Shown here: piece by piece, positions 25,371 through 34,664 of the stretch
Numbering within the stretch: the stretch's first letter is position 1
Layout: each line of letters opens with the position of its first letter
Source: an uncultured Pelagibacteraceae bacterium
GTDB lineage: Bacteria; Pseudomonadota; Alphaproteobacteria; Pelagibacterales; Pelagibacteraceae
Direction: 5' to 3'
Assembly (NCBI GenBank): GCA_902594255.1
Contig: CACJLN010000002.1
Span: 1-64,000, forward strand
Length of the DNA: 64,000 nucleotides
The notes under the pieces: model-generated
Databases searched by the model: none
What the model was told of the DNA's origin: nothing
Seen by the model: only the letters and a program-made list of their open reading frames with translations
Translations under genes and position numbers: made by a program

Positions 25371-25944
25371 TACTAATTTCTTTAGTGTCCTCTGTTACAG
25401 CATAAGGTTTGAATTCATTTGATGTTGTACCAACATTTCTTGCTGGTATACCTATCATTACTGCATTGTTAGGAACATCTTTTGTTACTACTGCATTAGC
25501 ACCAATTTTTGCATTTTCACCAATAACAACAGGTCCAAGTATTTGTGCACCAGATCCAACTACCACATTATCCATAAGTGTTGGGTGTCTTTTTATTTGT
25601 CTTTGGCTATCTGAATTTATACTTGGTGAAATACCACCAAGAGTAACCATATGGTAAATTGTAACGTTATCTCCAATTTCAGATGTTTCCCCAATCACTA
25701 CTCCCATACCATGATCAATAAATAAATTTTTTCCAATTTGAGCTTTTGGATGAATTTCTATACCGGTTAAAAATCTAGAAAGTTGAGAGATTACTCTCGC
25801 TACTAAATCAAATTTTGCCTTAGCAAAAAAATTAGCTATTTTATGAAAAAATATAGCTTTTACTCCTGGATAAGTAAGTATTAAACTTAACTTTGATTTT
25901 GCAGCAGGATCTCTATCTATTATGGATTGTAAATATTCATTCAT
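25360..25944 (-). CDS. cysE: serine O-acetyltransferase
   Basis: This 194-residue left-handed beta-helix acyltransferase has the hexapeptide repeats and catalytic elements of CysE, including [18 protein letters not shown] with the active-site histidine and aspartate region, VTLGG and [16 protein letters not shown]. It lacks the long N-terminal helical domain of the enteric enzyme, so it is a short form of the kind found in many non-enteric bacteria. It supplies O-acetylserine to CysK, with which it overlaps by 11 bases. Confidence 0.93.
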   Translation of the reverse strand: MNEYLQSIIDRDPAAKSKLSLILTYPGVKAIFFHKIANFFAKAKFDLVARVISQLSRFLTGIEIHPKAQIGKNLFIDHGMGVVIGETSEIGDNVTIYHMVTLGGISPSINSDSQRQIKRHPTLMDNVVVGSGAQILGPVVIGENAKIGANAVVTKDVPNNAVMIGIPARNVGTTSNEFKPYAVTEDTKEISNEE

Positions 25945-26037
25945 AATGAGGCTATATAGTTGTTTTTTGTTAAATTTAAACCTTATTAACTTGATGTAAT
26001 GTCACTCTTTACGATATTTATAAGGTATTACAAAAAT

Positions 26038-26066
26038 TTGCATAGCATATCAATCTTGCATATAAT
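26038..26066 (+). promoter_or_regulatory. sigma-70-type promoter of the peroxiredoxin gene
   Basis: TTGCAT at 26038 and TATAAT at 26061 are separated by exactly 17 bp, one of the best promoter matches in the window. The transcript would begin near 26073, leaving a leader of under 20 bases that contains the AGGAGG ribosome site at 26081. Confidence 0.72.
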
Positions 26067-26090
26067 TTTTGTATTAAAATAGGAGGTTTG

Positions 26091-26753
26091 ATGAGTTTAA
26101 AAATAAATAGTGTGGCTCCAGATTTTAAAGCAAAGACACAACTTGGTGATATATCTTTTCATGAGTGGCTAGGAGATAGTTGGGGAGTGTTGTTTTCGCA
26201 TCCAAAAGATTTCACTCCAGTATGCACAACTGAACTAGGTTCTTTAGCAAAAATGAAACCTGAATTTGATAAAAGAAATGTAAAAGTTATCGGTTTGAGT
26301 GTTGATCCAGTATCTGACCATGTTAAATGGTTAGAGGATATAAAGGATGTTACAGGAAATAAACCAAGCTATCCAATTATTGCAGATGAAAATTTAGAGG
26401 TCGCAAAACTTTATAACATGCTTGAAGGAGACGCTGGAGTTACTTCAATGGGAAGAACAGCAGTTGATAATCAAACAGTTCGAACAGTTTTTATAATTAG
26501 GCCTGACAAAAGAATTGGTCTTTTTTTAACTTACCCAATGGCAACTGGTAGAAATTTTATGGAGCTTTTAAGAGCAATAGACTCTATGCAATTAACAGCA
26601 AAACATAAAGTTGCAACACCTGCAGATTGGAAAAAGGGTGAGGAAGTAATAATTGTTCCAGCAGTGAAGGATGATGAGGCTAAAAAATTGTTTCCAGATG
26701 GTTGGAATGCAGTTAAGCCGTACTTGAGAAAAGTTCCAGATCCTTCAAAGTAG
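26091..26753 (+). CDS. 1-Cys-type peroxiredoxin (Prx6 group)
   Basis: This 220-residue peroxiredoxin has the peroxidatic cysteine in DFTPVCTTELG near residue 46. The long C-terminal domain, with RPDKRIGLFLTYPMATGRN and the closing PYLRKVPDPSK, is typical of Prx6/1-Cys enzymes rather than AhpC. It detoxifies hydrogen peroxide and organic peroxides in the cytoplasm. I use ATG 26091, five bases after a perfect AGGAGG; a TTG one codon earlier is less likely. Strong promoter and ribosome signals suggest high expression. Confidence 0.93.
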   Translation: MSLKINSVAPDFKAKTQLGDISFHEWLGDSWGVLFSHPKDFTPVCTTELGSLAKMKPEFDKRNVKVIGLSVDPVSDHVKWLEDIKDVTGNKPSYPIIADENLEVAKLYNMLEGDAGVTSMGRTAVDNQTVRTVFIIRPDKRIGLFLTYPMATGRNFMELLRAIDSMQLTAKHKVATPADWKKGEEVIIVPAVKDDEAKKLFPDGWNAVKPYLRKVPDPSK

Positions 26754-26754
26754 A

Positions 26755-27483
26755 TTGAATAAGAAAGATTTAGACCAGCAATCTCAGCATTGGGAAAACA
26801 GCTTCTCAAGTAAGCCTGAGATGTTTGGTTTAGACCCTAGCGAATCTGCCAAACACGCAAAAGAAATATTTGAAAATCAAAAAGTAAACATTTTTTTTAA
26901 GAGAAAAAAAATTGACATCCTTGAGTTAGGTGCTGGTTTAGGTAGAGACACAACTTATCTTGCAGCAAATTCAAATTTGATTCAAGTTACAGCATTAGAT
27001 TACAGTTCTGAGGCAATAAAAAATATTAATAAAAAAAAAATAAAAAATTATTCTGATCCTATAATGGCTGATGGTAAATCTGCAGCAGATAAAATTACTA
27101 CAAAAGTTTGGGATGTACGTAATGGTATTCCTTACAAGGATAATTCTTTTGATGGATGTTATTCACACATGCTTTACTGTATGGCCTTGACTACTTCAGA
27201 AATTATTAAATTAAATAAAGAAGTTCATAGAATTTTAAAACCTGGTGGAATTAATATATTCACTGTTAGGCATACTGGAGACGGTGATTATAAAAAAGGA
27301 AAACATTTTGGGGAAGATTTATACGAAAGTGATGGATTTATTGTTCATTTTTTTAATAAAGAAAAAATAATTCAAATCTCAAAAGGATTTAAAATTGAGG
27401 ATATTTTTGAATTACATGAAGGAAGTTTTCCGAGAAAACTTTTTGTAGTTACTCAAAGAAAAAAAAGAATATGGAATTTTTAA
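26755..27483 (+). CDS. class I SAM-dependent methyltransferase
   Basis: This 242-residue methyltransferase has the SAM-binding motif I DILELGAGLGRDT (about residue 47), an acidic residue after strand 2 in TALDYSSEA, and motif IV NSFDGCYSHMLYC (about 130). The HRILKPGGINIFTVRH segment is the usual post-core strand. The substrate is unknown; the type is common for small-molecule methylation. The start is TTG at 26755, one base after the peroxiredoxin stop. It overlaps the LysE gene by 13 bases. Confidence 0.85.
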   Translation: MNKKDLDQQSQHWENSFSSKPEMFGLDPSESAKHAKEIFENQKVNIFFKRKKIDILELGAGLGRDTTYLAANSNLIQVTALDYSSEAIKNINKKKIKNYSDPIMADGKSAADKITTKVWDVRNGIPYKDNSFDGCYSHMLYCMALTTSEIIKLNKEVHRILKPGGINIFTVRHTGDGDYKKGKHFGEDLYESDGFIVHFFNKEKIIQISKGFKIEDIFELHEGSFPRKLFVVTQRKKRIWNF

Positions 27484-28091
27484 TCCTGGGCTTTTTTACT
27501 GGATTAAGTTTGATCCTTGCTATAGGCGCCCAAAATATTTTTGTCATTGAACAGGGATTAAAGAAACAATACGTATTTCTAGTTTGTTTAGTTTGTTCAG
27601 TTTCTGACCTCTTATTGATTTTTCTCGGAATTTTATTATTTCATTATTTTCAACAATATTTCAGTGCCTCTATAGAATTATTACTAAATGTTCTTTTAAT
27701 AATCTTTTTGATTTATTTTATTTATTCAAAAATCAGAACTCTCCAAACAAATATAAATTTATCTACCACCTTAGAAGAAATTTCCTTATCTGAGGTTTTA
27801 TTTAAGACACTAGGTTTTACCTATCTCAATGCTCACGTTTATTCAGATACAGTTTTTTTTCTAGGTAATTTTTCAAAAAATTTTTTAATCAAAGAAAAAG
27901 TTTTCTTTGGTATTGGTGCATCTATAGCGTCATTTATATTTTTCTTTTTTTTGGGATATTTATCAAATTATTTATCGAAATACGCTGAAAGTAAAAAAAC
28001 TTGGCGATATATCAATTTGTTTATAATTTGCTTCATGTCATTTCTAATAATGTATATAGCAAAAGAAACACTAACTCTTCTTAAACAGTAA
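27471..28091 (+). CDS. LysE/ArgO-family amino-acid exporter
   Basis: This 206-residue membrane protein has six hydrophobic helices and the LysE signature LILAIGAQNIFVIEQGLKK at the N-terminus. The family exports basic amino acids or other small amines; ArgO and LysE show the same GAQN motif. The helix-loop pattern and length are standard. It overlaps the methyltransferase gene by 13 bases and is likely co-transcribed with it. A specific substrate, arginine or lysine, is suggested only by family. Confidence 0.87.
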   Translation: MEFLILGFFTGLSLILAIGAQNIFVIEQGLKKQYVFLVCLVCSVSDLLLIFLGILLFHYFQQYFSASIELLLNVLLIIFLIYFIYSKIRTLQTNINLSTTLEEISLSEVLFKTLGFTYLNAHVYSDTVFFLGNFSKNFLIKEKVFFGIGASIASFIFFFFLGYLSNYLSKYAESKKTWRYINLFIICFMSFLIMYIAKETLTLLKQ

Positions 28092-28149
28092 AATCCTCAG
28101 AGACAATTATGTTTCTTGATTAATTAATTAATTCTTAATAAAAAATTTT

Positions 28150-28611
28150 ATGATGTTAAAAAGAAATTTCCTCAAATTAATTGGTTTGTCTTGTTTATCT
28201 TTTTTATCATTACCATATAAATTTTTATATTCTGTAACAAAAAAAATAATTAATCCTGAACTTTCACAATCTCAAAAAGATATAATGTTTAATGAGGGAA
28301 CAGAAAGACCTTTTTCAAGTGATCTTCTTAAGGAAAATAGAAAAGGTTTTTACCACTGTGCTAATTGTGGGGCTAAATTATTTTCATCAACCGCTAAATT
28401 TGATAGTGGTACAGGCTGGCCTTCCTTTTCAGAGGCTCTTCCTGGAGCCTTTAAAACTAAAATAGATTATTCTTATGGAATGAAAAGAGTTGAATATCAT
28501 TGTGCAAATTGTGGTGCGCATCATGGCCATGTTTTTTTAGACGGCCCAAGTGCCACTGGAAAAAGATTTTGCAATAATGGATTGTGTTTAATTTTCAAAC
28601 CTGAAAACTAA
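28150..28611 (+). CDS. msrB: exported methionine-R-sulfoxide reductase
   Basis: This 153-residue MsrB has two zinc CxxC pairs (HCANCGAKL near residue 75 and HCANCGAHHG near 119), the GTGWPSF substrate motif and the catalytic cysteine in KRFCNNG near residue 142. The first 27 or so residues, with KRNFLK followed by a hydrophobic stretch, look like a signal anchor or Tat-like leader, so the enzyme probably repairs oxidised methionine in the periplasm. A second ATG one codon later is equally possible as start. It stands alone, convergent with the HisD-like gene. Confidence 0.9.
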   Translation: MMLKRNFLKLIGLSCLSFLSLPYKFLYSVTKKIINPELSQSQKDIMFNEGTERPFSSDLLKENRKGFYHCANCGAKLFSSTAKFDSGTGWPSFSEALPGAFKTKIDYSYGMKRVEYHCANCGAHHGHVFLDGPSATGKRFCNNGLCLIFKPEN

Positions 28612-28623
28612 TCTCTTTAAACA

Positions 28624-29913
28624 TTATTCGTTTGAATATCCGTACTTACGCAGCCTAGCGTCACCAGTTCTTGCATGAGCTTCCATGCCCTCGTATCTTG
28701 AAATCCTTGCAGCAGCAGAGCCAACTTCTTTCGTTGACTCTTTTGTCATTCTTTGAAAACTCAATGTTTTAATAAACTTACCTACAAACAACCCACCTGT
28801 ATATTTTCCTGCACCTTTAGTTGGTAAAATGTGATTGGTTCCTGAACATTTATCACCGTAAGCAACAGTTGTTTCCTCTCCAATAAACAATGAACCGTAA
28901 TTTTTTAATCTCTTATGAAACCATTCAAGATTTTTTGTTTGAATTTCTAAATGCTCAGGTGCATAGTCATCACTTACCTTAACCATTTCTTCATCTGTAT
29001 CACACAAAATAACTTCACCGTAATCTCTCCAAGCAGCCTCAGCACTTAATCTTGGAACCTCTGGAAGTTTTTCTATTAATTCTGGTACTCGTTTCATTAC
29101 CTCTTCTGCAAGTTTTTGGCTAGTGGTGTATAGCCAACATGGTGAATTATAACCATGTTCAGCCTGACCAACTAAATCTACAGCAACAATCTCTGGATCT
29201 GCTGTTTCATCTGCAATAATTCCAATTTCTGTTGGGCCCGCGAATAAATCTATACCTACTTTTCCAAATAAAATTCTTTTAGCTTCAGCTACAAATTGAT
29301 TTCCAGGACCAACTAAAATATCAGCTGGAGCGTTTCCAAACATTCCATATGTCATTGCAGCAATAGCTGGTACACCACCAAGATTTAAAATTATATCCGC
29401 TCCACATAAATTTGCCGTATAAACAATAGAAGGGTGGGCACCAACTCCCTCTTTCGGCGGACTACATGCAATAATATTTTTAACACCTGCAACTTTTGCA
29501 GTTGTTACACTCATTACCGCAGATGCGATGTGAGCGTATCTTCCACCTGGTATATAACAACCAGCAGTATTTACAGGGACTAATTTTTGGCCCGCATATA
29601 AACCATCTGATAATTCAACTTCAAAATCTTTTCCATAATTTGCAAGTTGAGCTTCTGCAAATTTTCGAACTCTATCGTATGAAAATTTAATATCATCTTT
29701 AGTTTTTTGGTCTAAGTTTTTATTTATTTCTTCTATTTTTTCTTTTGAAACAACTATTTCCCCATCATATTTATCAAATTTTTTTGTTAATTCTTTACAA
29801 CCATCTTCTTTAGATTTTTCAAGTTCTTTTAAAAGATTTTGTACTATATCTTTTGTTTTAGTGTCATCTGTGGATGCTGTTTTGGAAGCTTTTTTTAGAT
29901 ATTTAATTGTCAT
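28624..29913 (-). CDS. HisD-family dehydrogenase, probably sulfopropanediol dehydrogenase (HpsN)-like
   Basis: This 429-residue protein has the histidinol-dehydrogenase fold: GGRYAHIASAVM, PGNQFVAEAKRILFG, GPTEIGIIADETADP, and GQAEHGYNSPC and HILPTKGAGKYTGG with the catalytic region. The last feature and the TLSFQRMT segment remind me of HpsN, which oxidises 2,3-dihydroxypropane-1-sulfonate to sulfolactate, more than biosynthetic HisD. It closes a minus-strand run behind tauABC, an LDH2-type dehydrogenase and a phosphotransacylase, which supports a sulfonate role. A true HisD function cannot be excluded. Confidence 0.78.
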   Translation of the reverse strand: MTIKYLKKASKTASTDDTKTKDIVQNLLKELEKSKEDGCKELTKKFDKYDGEIVVSKEKIEEINKNLDQKTKDDIKFSYDRVRKFAEAQLANYGKDFEVELSDGLYAGQKLVPVNTAGCYIPGGRYAHIASAVMSVTTAKVAGVKNIIACSPPKEGVGAHPSIVYTANLCGADIILNLGGVPAIAAMTYGMFGNAPADILVGPGNQFVAEAKRILFGKVGIDLFAGPTEIGIIADETADPEIVAVDLVGQAEHGYNSPCWLYTTSQKLAEEVMKRVPELIEKLPEVPRLSAEAAWRDYGEVILCDTDEEMVKVSDDYAPEHLEIQTKNLEWFHKRLKNYGSLFIGEETTVAYGDKCSGTNHILPTKGAGKYTGGLFVGKFIKTLSFQRMTKESTKEVGSAAARISRYEGMEAHARTGDARLRKYGYSNE

Positions 29914-29935
29914 ATTTTAAATTTATATTGTTTTA

Positions 29936-30847
29936 TTAATCTAATGCAACAACAGCTGCAGCAATTGATGCTAATCTTGCCGGGGCTTCATCAGATCTAC
30001 TTGTAATAACAACTGGTACTTTACCCCCAACAACAACACCAGCTGCACAGGCACCACAAAAGTAGATTAGCATTTTTACTAAACCATTTCCTGTTTCGAC
30101 ACTTGGTACCAGTAGCACATCGGCCATACCAGCAACAGTATTTTGTATTCCTTTAATAGCTGCGGATTTTTTGGAGATACTATTGTCAAATGCAAGTGGA
30201 CCAAAGACATCAGCATTTAAATTTTCTTTTATTGCAATTTTAGTTAATTCCTCCGCTTCTTTGGAACTTGGCACGCTATCTAAAACTTCCTCTGTTGCAG
30301 ATAATATTGCTACTTTAGGTCTTTCGATACCAATCCTTTGAGAAAAATTAATGACATTTTTAAGAATGTGTAATTTGGTTTTCACATTAGGTAAAACATT
30401 TAATGCTCCATCTGTAATTATCAAAGGCTTGTCGTCTTTTTCCAAAGTCATGTGCCAAATGTGACTTAGTCTGGTTTTTCCTAGTAAATTATATTCTCTC
30501 TTCAAAACTTCTTTCATAAGAACATCAGTATGTATATGCCCTTTTACAATAATTCTAATTTTTTGCTCCCTAGCTAATTTTGCGGCAATCGTTGCAGTGT
30601 TATTTTCAACAGGTTCATGAATGATTTCATAATTTGAAATATCCCATTTAAGATCCTGTGCACATTTTACTATTTCTTTCTCGTCACCAATAAATATTGG
30701 TTCAATAAGATTTTCTTTAACTGCATCCTGTATTGACTGCATAGTCAAAGGTTTTCCTGCATTGACAATACAAGCTTTAACACCTTTCTTTTTGTGAGCA
30801 ACATTTAGTAAGTTATCTGGACAAATAATTTCTTTATTCGAAAGCAT
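29936..30847 (-). CDS. phosphate acetyl/butyryltransferase family protein
   Basis: This 303-residue PTA/PTB-family enzyme moves an acyl group between phosphate and CoA. Visible features are the N-terminal cytosine-box-like strand ACIVNAGKPLTMQSI, VKGHIHTDVLMKEVLKRE near residue 107, FGPLAFDNSISKKSA near 213 and DVLLVPSVETGNGLVKML near 240. In sulfonate catabolism such an enzyme takes acetyl-phosphate from Xsc. It follows the LDH2-like gene by two bases if ATG 30847 is used, as I do; a TTG two codons earlier would overlap it. No xsc gene is in view. Confidence 0.83.
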   Translation of the reverse strand: MLSNKEIICPDNLLNVAHKKKGVKACIVNAGKPLTMQSIQDAVKENLIEPIFIGDEKEIVKCAQDLKWDISNYEIIHEPVENNTATIAAKLAREQKIRIIVKGHIHTDVLMKEVLKREYNLLGKTRLSHIWHMTLEKDDKPLIITDGALNVLPNVKTKLHILKNVINFSQRIGIERPKVAILSATEEVLDSVPSSKEAEELTKIAIKENLNADVFGPLAFDNSISKKSAAIKGIQNTVAGMADVLLVPSVETGNGLVKMLIYFCGACAAGVVVGGKVPVVITSRSDEAPARLASIAAAVVALD

Positions 30848-30849
30848 TT

Positions 30850-31869
30850 TCAATTTTTTAATATTTTTAAATCTTTTTCTATAATTTTTGATATTTTAAT
30901 TTCTTTTTTTAAGTTCATTTTAAACCTTTTATATTTATTTTGGCCAGGATACATTATTTCTTTTACTCCTTTAATTTTAGGCAACCTTTTTATTGTTCTA
31001 ATATTATCTTTAATTCTGGAGTTGTAATTTTTGACAAATAAGTTTGTTTTAAATGTGATAAATAAATGTCCAACGTTTTGTGGACCTGAAAAGTCATCAA
31101 AAGGATCTTTTACTTTTCCAGCATGATTTCCACCTGTTAATACACCACTTAAAATATCAACCATCCATGCTAAACCTGAACCTCTAAAACTCGCAATAGG
31201 CAATTGAACTCCATAGAGCGCTTTTTTTGCATCTGTTGTTGGTTTACCAAATTTATCCAATGCAACACCTTTAGGTAATATTTGATTATTCTTTGCTGCA
31301 AATCTTACTTTACCTCTATTGATCATTGACATAGAAGTGTCTAGTATAAATGGTACTTTCGAACCGGTAGGAGAGCCAAAACAAACAGGATTTGTTCCGA
31401 ACAAACTTTTTTTAGCACCATGAGGAGCGATTGCAGGAGGTGCATTTGTATAAATCATCGTGATTAAATTTTTTTTTACGGCTTGTTCTGCGTAGTAACC
31501 GGATAAGCCATAATGACCACTATTTTTAACTGCTACTAAACCTATCCCATTTTTTTTAGCATTGTGAATTGCTTTTTTTATTGCAATGTCTGCAGCAACA
31601 AATCCAATACAATTATCAGCATCAACATGTGATATCGATTGAGATATCTTTTTTATTTTTATTCTTGGCTTTGGATTGATAACTTTTTTAGATAATCGTT
31701 CACAATACATCTTTAATCTTGAAAGACCGTGCCCGTAAGCATTAACTAATTCTGCATTGATTAAGGCATTAGCTGAAATGACAGCATGGGAACTACTTAA
31801 TCCATGTTTTTTTAAAATTTTTATTACTTCTTTTTTAAGATTTTCTGTTTTCAAATTAACCTTTTCCAC
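30850..31869 (-). CDS. LDH2/malate dehydrogenase-family oxidoreductase, sulfolactate dehydrogenase (ComC)-like
   Basis: This 339-residue NAD(P)-dependent enzyme belongs to the malate/L-lactate/ureidoglycolate dehydrogenase family. Motifs include SHAVISANALINAELVNAYGHG near residue 22, VKNSGHYGLSGYYAE near 119 with the catalytic histidine, APHGAKKSLFGTNP near 148 and GNHAGKVKDPFDD. ComC and SlcC-type (R)- or (S)-sulfolactate dehydrogenases belong here. Position behind tauC, with which it overlaps by 14 bases, favours a sulfonate substrate. Lactate or malate remain alternatives. Confidence 0.8.
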   Translation of the reverse strand: MEKVNLKTENLKKEVIKILKKHGLSSSHAVISANALINAELVNAYGHGLSRLKMYCERLSKKVINPKPRIKIKKISQSISHVDADNCIGFVAADIAIKKAIHNAKKNGIGLVAVKNSGHYGLSGYYAEQAVKKNLITMIYTNAPPAIAPHGAKKSLFGTNPVCFGSPTGSKVPFILDTSMSMINRGKVRFAAKNNQILPKGVALDKFGKPTTDAKKALYGVQLPIASFRGSGLAWMVDILSGVLTGGNHAGKVKDPFDDFSGPQNVGHLFITFKTNLFVKNYNSRIKDNIRTIKRLPKIKGVKEIMYPGQNKYKRFKMNLKKEIKISKIIEKDLKILKN

Positions 31870-33778
31870 GCCAAGGTATTGTTTTGTCGATTATTTTTCT
31901 TAAAGTGACATCAAATAAAAGACCCAACATTCCCATTATAAAAATTGTGATCCAAATCACTTCGTATTGAAAATATTTTTTAGCGACATTTTCAACAAAT
32001 CCAATTCCTGTGGTACCAGCTAAGAATTCAGCTGCTACAAGAGTCCCCCAACACATACCAACTGCAACTCTAATTCCAGTTAAAATTTCTGGTAACGAAT
32101 TTGGAAAAATTACATATCTTAAAATTTGTTTTTTTGATGCTCCTAAGGAATGAGCTGCATGGATTTTTGATAGCTGAGTTCCAGATGCACCAGCTCTTGC
32201 TGAAATAATCATTATTGATAAAGAGACCATAAATAATAAAAATACTTTTCCAGTATTATCAATTCCTAAAACTGAAATAATTAAAGGAGCCCAAGCTAGC
32301 GGGGGAACTGGTCTATATAATTCTATCAGTGGATCAAAAAAACCTTTGGCAAATCTATTTAATCCCATAAATAAACCAAGAGGTACACCTATGATAATTC
32401 CAAAAACTAGTCCTAAAAATACTCTCATAAAAGAGTCCCATATATGACCGTATGGAACAGGAACTTTAAATAATTCAAAATCTCCAGTTACTATTTTTAA
32501 TACATACCCTTTGAAATTTTGTTTAACAATTCCGTCTTTAGTATGAACAGGATATTCACCTGGTAAAATATCTGCTATCCAATCAGGCAAAATAAAACCA
32601 ATCATTTTACTGACATCGACCATATCTATCCATAAAAGAGGAATGTCTTTATAACCAACACTTGGTTTTAACATCAGCGCAAATTTGTTAAAAGTATCTG
32701 AAGGCTTTGGCAGCCATCTACCAGAACCTTGTTCTGAACAGCTTGGTCCGCTTGCAACAATTGTCCCTGCTGGAAATAAAAAGATGTCAATTAATCTTAA
32801 TCCACCCTGAGCAACTTTTTGAGCATTATCAAATTTTATAATTGCATCTTGCATTTTATCTAATGCATTAGGTGGATAGATGCTTGCAAATTCGATTCTT
32901 CTTGCAATTTTTACAATGTTTTTTGCATATGTTGATGCTAAATCTTCACTGTCTAATTCTTTTCTGTAAGATTTTATTTCATTTTTAAGTTCTTTAATCT
33001 TGAGTTTAAATTGTGGATTATGATTTCTTAATTTGAAAAATTCATCACTTATCAAATTTAATTCTTGTGCTGCAGCGTCAAATTTTAAACCTCTTTTAGT
33101 AGCAGGAATTAGAGGAACTTCAATTGTATTTTCTATCGATCCTGTTCCTGCGCTTACTTTAACAATACCCCATCCACCTTCTTCATCTACTGCTTTTTTT
33201 CTTTCGTTATACTCTTGCTCAGTCTCGAAAGGATAGTTAGGCTTTTGAAAATTTTCAGTGAGCAAGTTAATTTTCCCGGTAATATCATTTATTTTTTGTT
33301 TAGTTTCAATTTCAAGTAAATCTTCATTTGTTAAAAGAGGAATTAGTTGATTAGTTTTACCTATAAAGTTTGAAAGATCTGTTTTTTGTTGAGCATTTAA
33401 TTCATTAGAACCTTGTATTTCCTCGAGGATTTGCTGAAGATTTTTATTTTCTTTTTTTATTTGTGAAGTGCTTTTAAATTCTCTTTCTTCAATTGGAAAC
33501 TGATATTTTAATCCCAATAATGAGTCATTTACTTTTGCAACTTGGCAAAGTTCGTTAGCTGATTTAGGATAAAATCCTTTAGCAATATCCCATGAATAAT
33601 ATAGCCAAATTAAAAGCAGAAAACTGCTACCAACTATTACCCAATGTGTGCCGCCCCTAGCTCTTTCTGGGTTTCCAAATACTGCATCAACTTTTTCAGT
33701 TCTAATTAGTCTTCGCCCATAAAGAATACAGCCAATAACAGCAAAAAAAATTAAGAATGTCACTATTTGAGTTAACAT
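31856..33778 (-). CDS. tauC: taurine-type ABC permease with very long N-terminal extension
   Basis: This 640-residue protein has a C-terminal third (about 435-635) that is a normal binding-protein-dependent permease domain of the TauC/SsuC type. Helices and the EAA loop AHSLGASKKQILRYVIFPNSL near residue 560 contact the ATPase. The first 435 residues are extra. Two hydrophobic helices (about 4-22 and 46-66) are followed by a long charged region with coiled-coil character (about 95-190 and 245-290), probably periplasmic. Typical TauC has about 270 residues. It directly follows tauB. I do not know the role of the extension. Confidence 0.85.
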   Translation of the reverse strand: MLTQIVTFLIFFAVIGCILYGRRLIRTEKVDAVFGNPERARGGTHWVIVGSSFLLLIWLYYSWDIAKGFYPKSANELCQVAKVNDSLLGLKYQFPIEEREFKSTSQIKKENKNLQQILEEIQGSNELNAQQKTDLSNFIGKTNQLIPLLTNEDLLEIETKQKINDITGKINLLTENFQKPNYPFETEQEYNERKKAVDEEGGWGIVKVSAGTGSIENTIEVPLIPATKRGLKFDAAAQELNLISDEFFKLRNHNPQFKLKIKELKNEIKSYRKELDSEDLASTYAKNIVKIARRIEFASIYPPNALDKMQDAIIKFDNAQKVAQGGLRLIDIFLFPAGTIVASGPSCSEQGSGRWLPKPSDTFNKFALMLKPSVGYKDIPLLWIDMVDVSKMIGFILPDWIADILPGEYPVHTKDGIVKQNFKGYVLKIVTGDFELFKVPVPYGHIWDSFMRVFLGLVFGIIIGVPLGLFMGLNRFAKGFFDPLIELYRPVPPLAWAPLIISVLGIDNTGKVFLLFMVSLSIMIISARAGASGTQLSKIHAAHSLGASKKQILRYVIFPNSLPEILTGIRVAVGMCWGTLVAAEFLAGTTGIGFVENVAKKYFQYEVIWITIFIMGMLGLLFDVTLRKIIDKTIPWRGKG

Positions 33779-34576
33779 TTAATTATCTTTCCCCATGATT
33801 TCTTCTTCCATATTCCAGATCATTTCCAGTATCTCTTCTCTTTTTTCAGAAAATTCTTTATTTTTTTTAATCTCTCGTAAATCCTCTTTTAATCCCATCG
33901 ATGCAAATGGGAGATTGTATTCTTTATGTATTCTTCCTGGTCTTGGAGCCATTACATATAATCTTTCACCCAGCAACAAAGCCTCTTCAACAGAGTGAGT
34001 AATTAAGATAATTGTTTTTCCTGTCTCTTTCCAAATTTTTAATACTAAAGATTGCATTTTCTCCCTTGTTAATGCATCTAGTGCACCAAGAGGCTCATCC
34101 ATTAAAATTAAATCTGGATCATTAATTAAACATCTTGCAAGAGCTACCCTTTGTTGCATACCTCCAGATAATTGATAAGTTGGGGTGTTACCAAATCCTT
34201 TTAATCCAACTATTTCTAACCATTCATCAACTTTTTTTTGAGTTTTAATTGGATCTTCATTTTTCATTCTTAATCCAAAGTTGACGTTTTCAGCGACAGT
34301 CAACCATTCGAATAAAGCTCCTTGTTGAAAAACCATTCCTCTTTCAACTCCAGGGCCATCTATTTCTTTATTATTAAGTGTTATATTTCCGGAAGTTGGT
34401 TTTATAAATCCTGCAGTTATATTTAATAAAGTTGTTTTTCCACAACCAGAAGGACCAAGAACAGTAAGCAATTCTCCTTTTTTAAGAGTAAAATTTAAAT
34501 CTTTTAAAGCGTGAACTGTTTCTCCTTTAGGAGTTTTAAAAATCATATTGAGATTTTGAGAAACTAAATCACTCAT
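33779..34576 (-). CDS. tauB: taurine-type ABC transporter ATPase
   Basis: This 265-residue nitrate/sulfonate/taurine-type ATPase has Walker A GPSGCGKTTLLN near residue 42, the Q-loop in MVFQQGALFEW, signature LSGGMQQRVALAR near 142, and Walker B DLILMDEPLGALDALTRE near 163. It drives import of the substrate bound by TauA through TauC. One base separates its stop from the tauC start. A terminator-like hairpin stands between tauA and tauB, so it is likely expressed at a lower level than tauA. Confidence 0.94.
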   Translation of the reverse strand: MSDLVSQNLNMIFKTPKGETVHALKDLNFTLKKGELLTVLGPSGCGKTTLLNITAGFIKPTSGNITLNNKEIDGPGVERGMVFQQGALFEWLTVAENVNFGLRMKNEDPIKTQKKVDEWLEIVGLKGFGNTPTYQLSGGMQQRVALARCLINDPDLILMDEPLGALDALTREKMQSLVLKIWKETGKTIILITHSVEEALLLGERLYVMAPRPGRIHKEYNLPFASMGLKEDLREIKKNKEFSEKREEILEMIWNMEEEIMGKDN

Positions 34577-34604
34577 AAAAAATCTTTATATTTGAATTTT
34601 TTGT

Positions 34605-34643
34605 AAAAAAATAGGCACCAATTTATTACAATCGGCGCCTATT
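34605..34643 (-). terminator. attenuating terminator between tauA and tauB
   Basis: On the minus strand a 14-pair stem (AATAGGCGCCGATT with AATTGGTGCCTATT, two G-U pairs) around a six-base loop is followed by seven T residues. It stands 21 bases after the tauA stop and 28 before the tauB start. Partial termination here would give much more tauA than tauBC message. Confidence 0.86.
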
Positions 34644-34664
34644 AAAATTTAAATTACCTTTAAA

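Noticed and set aside
28092-28149. TTAATTAATTAATT repeat between the LysE and msrB genes as a terminator or repeat element
   Set aside because: It is short and simple AT sequence without a stable stem or T-tract.
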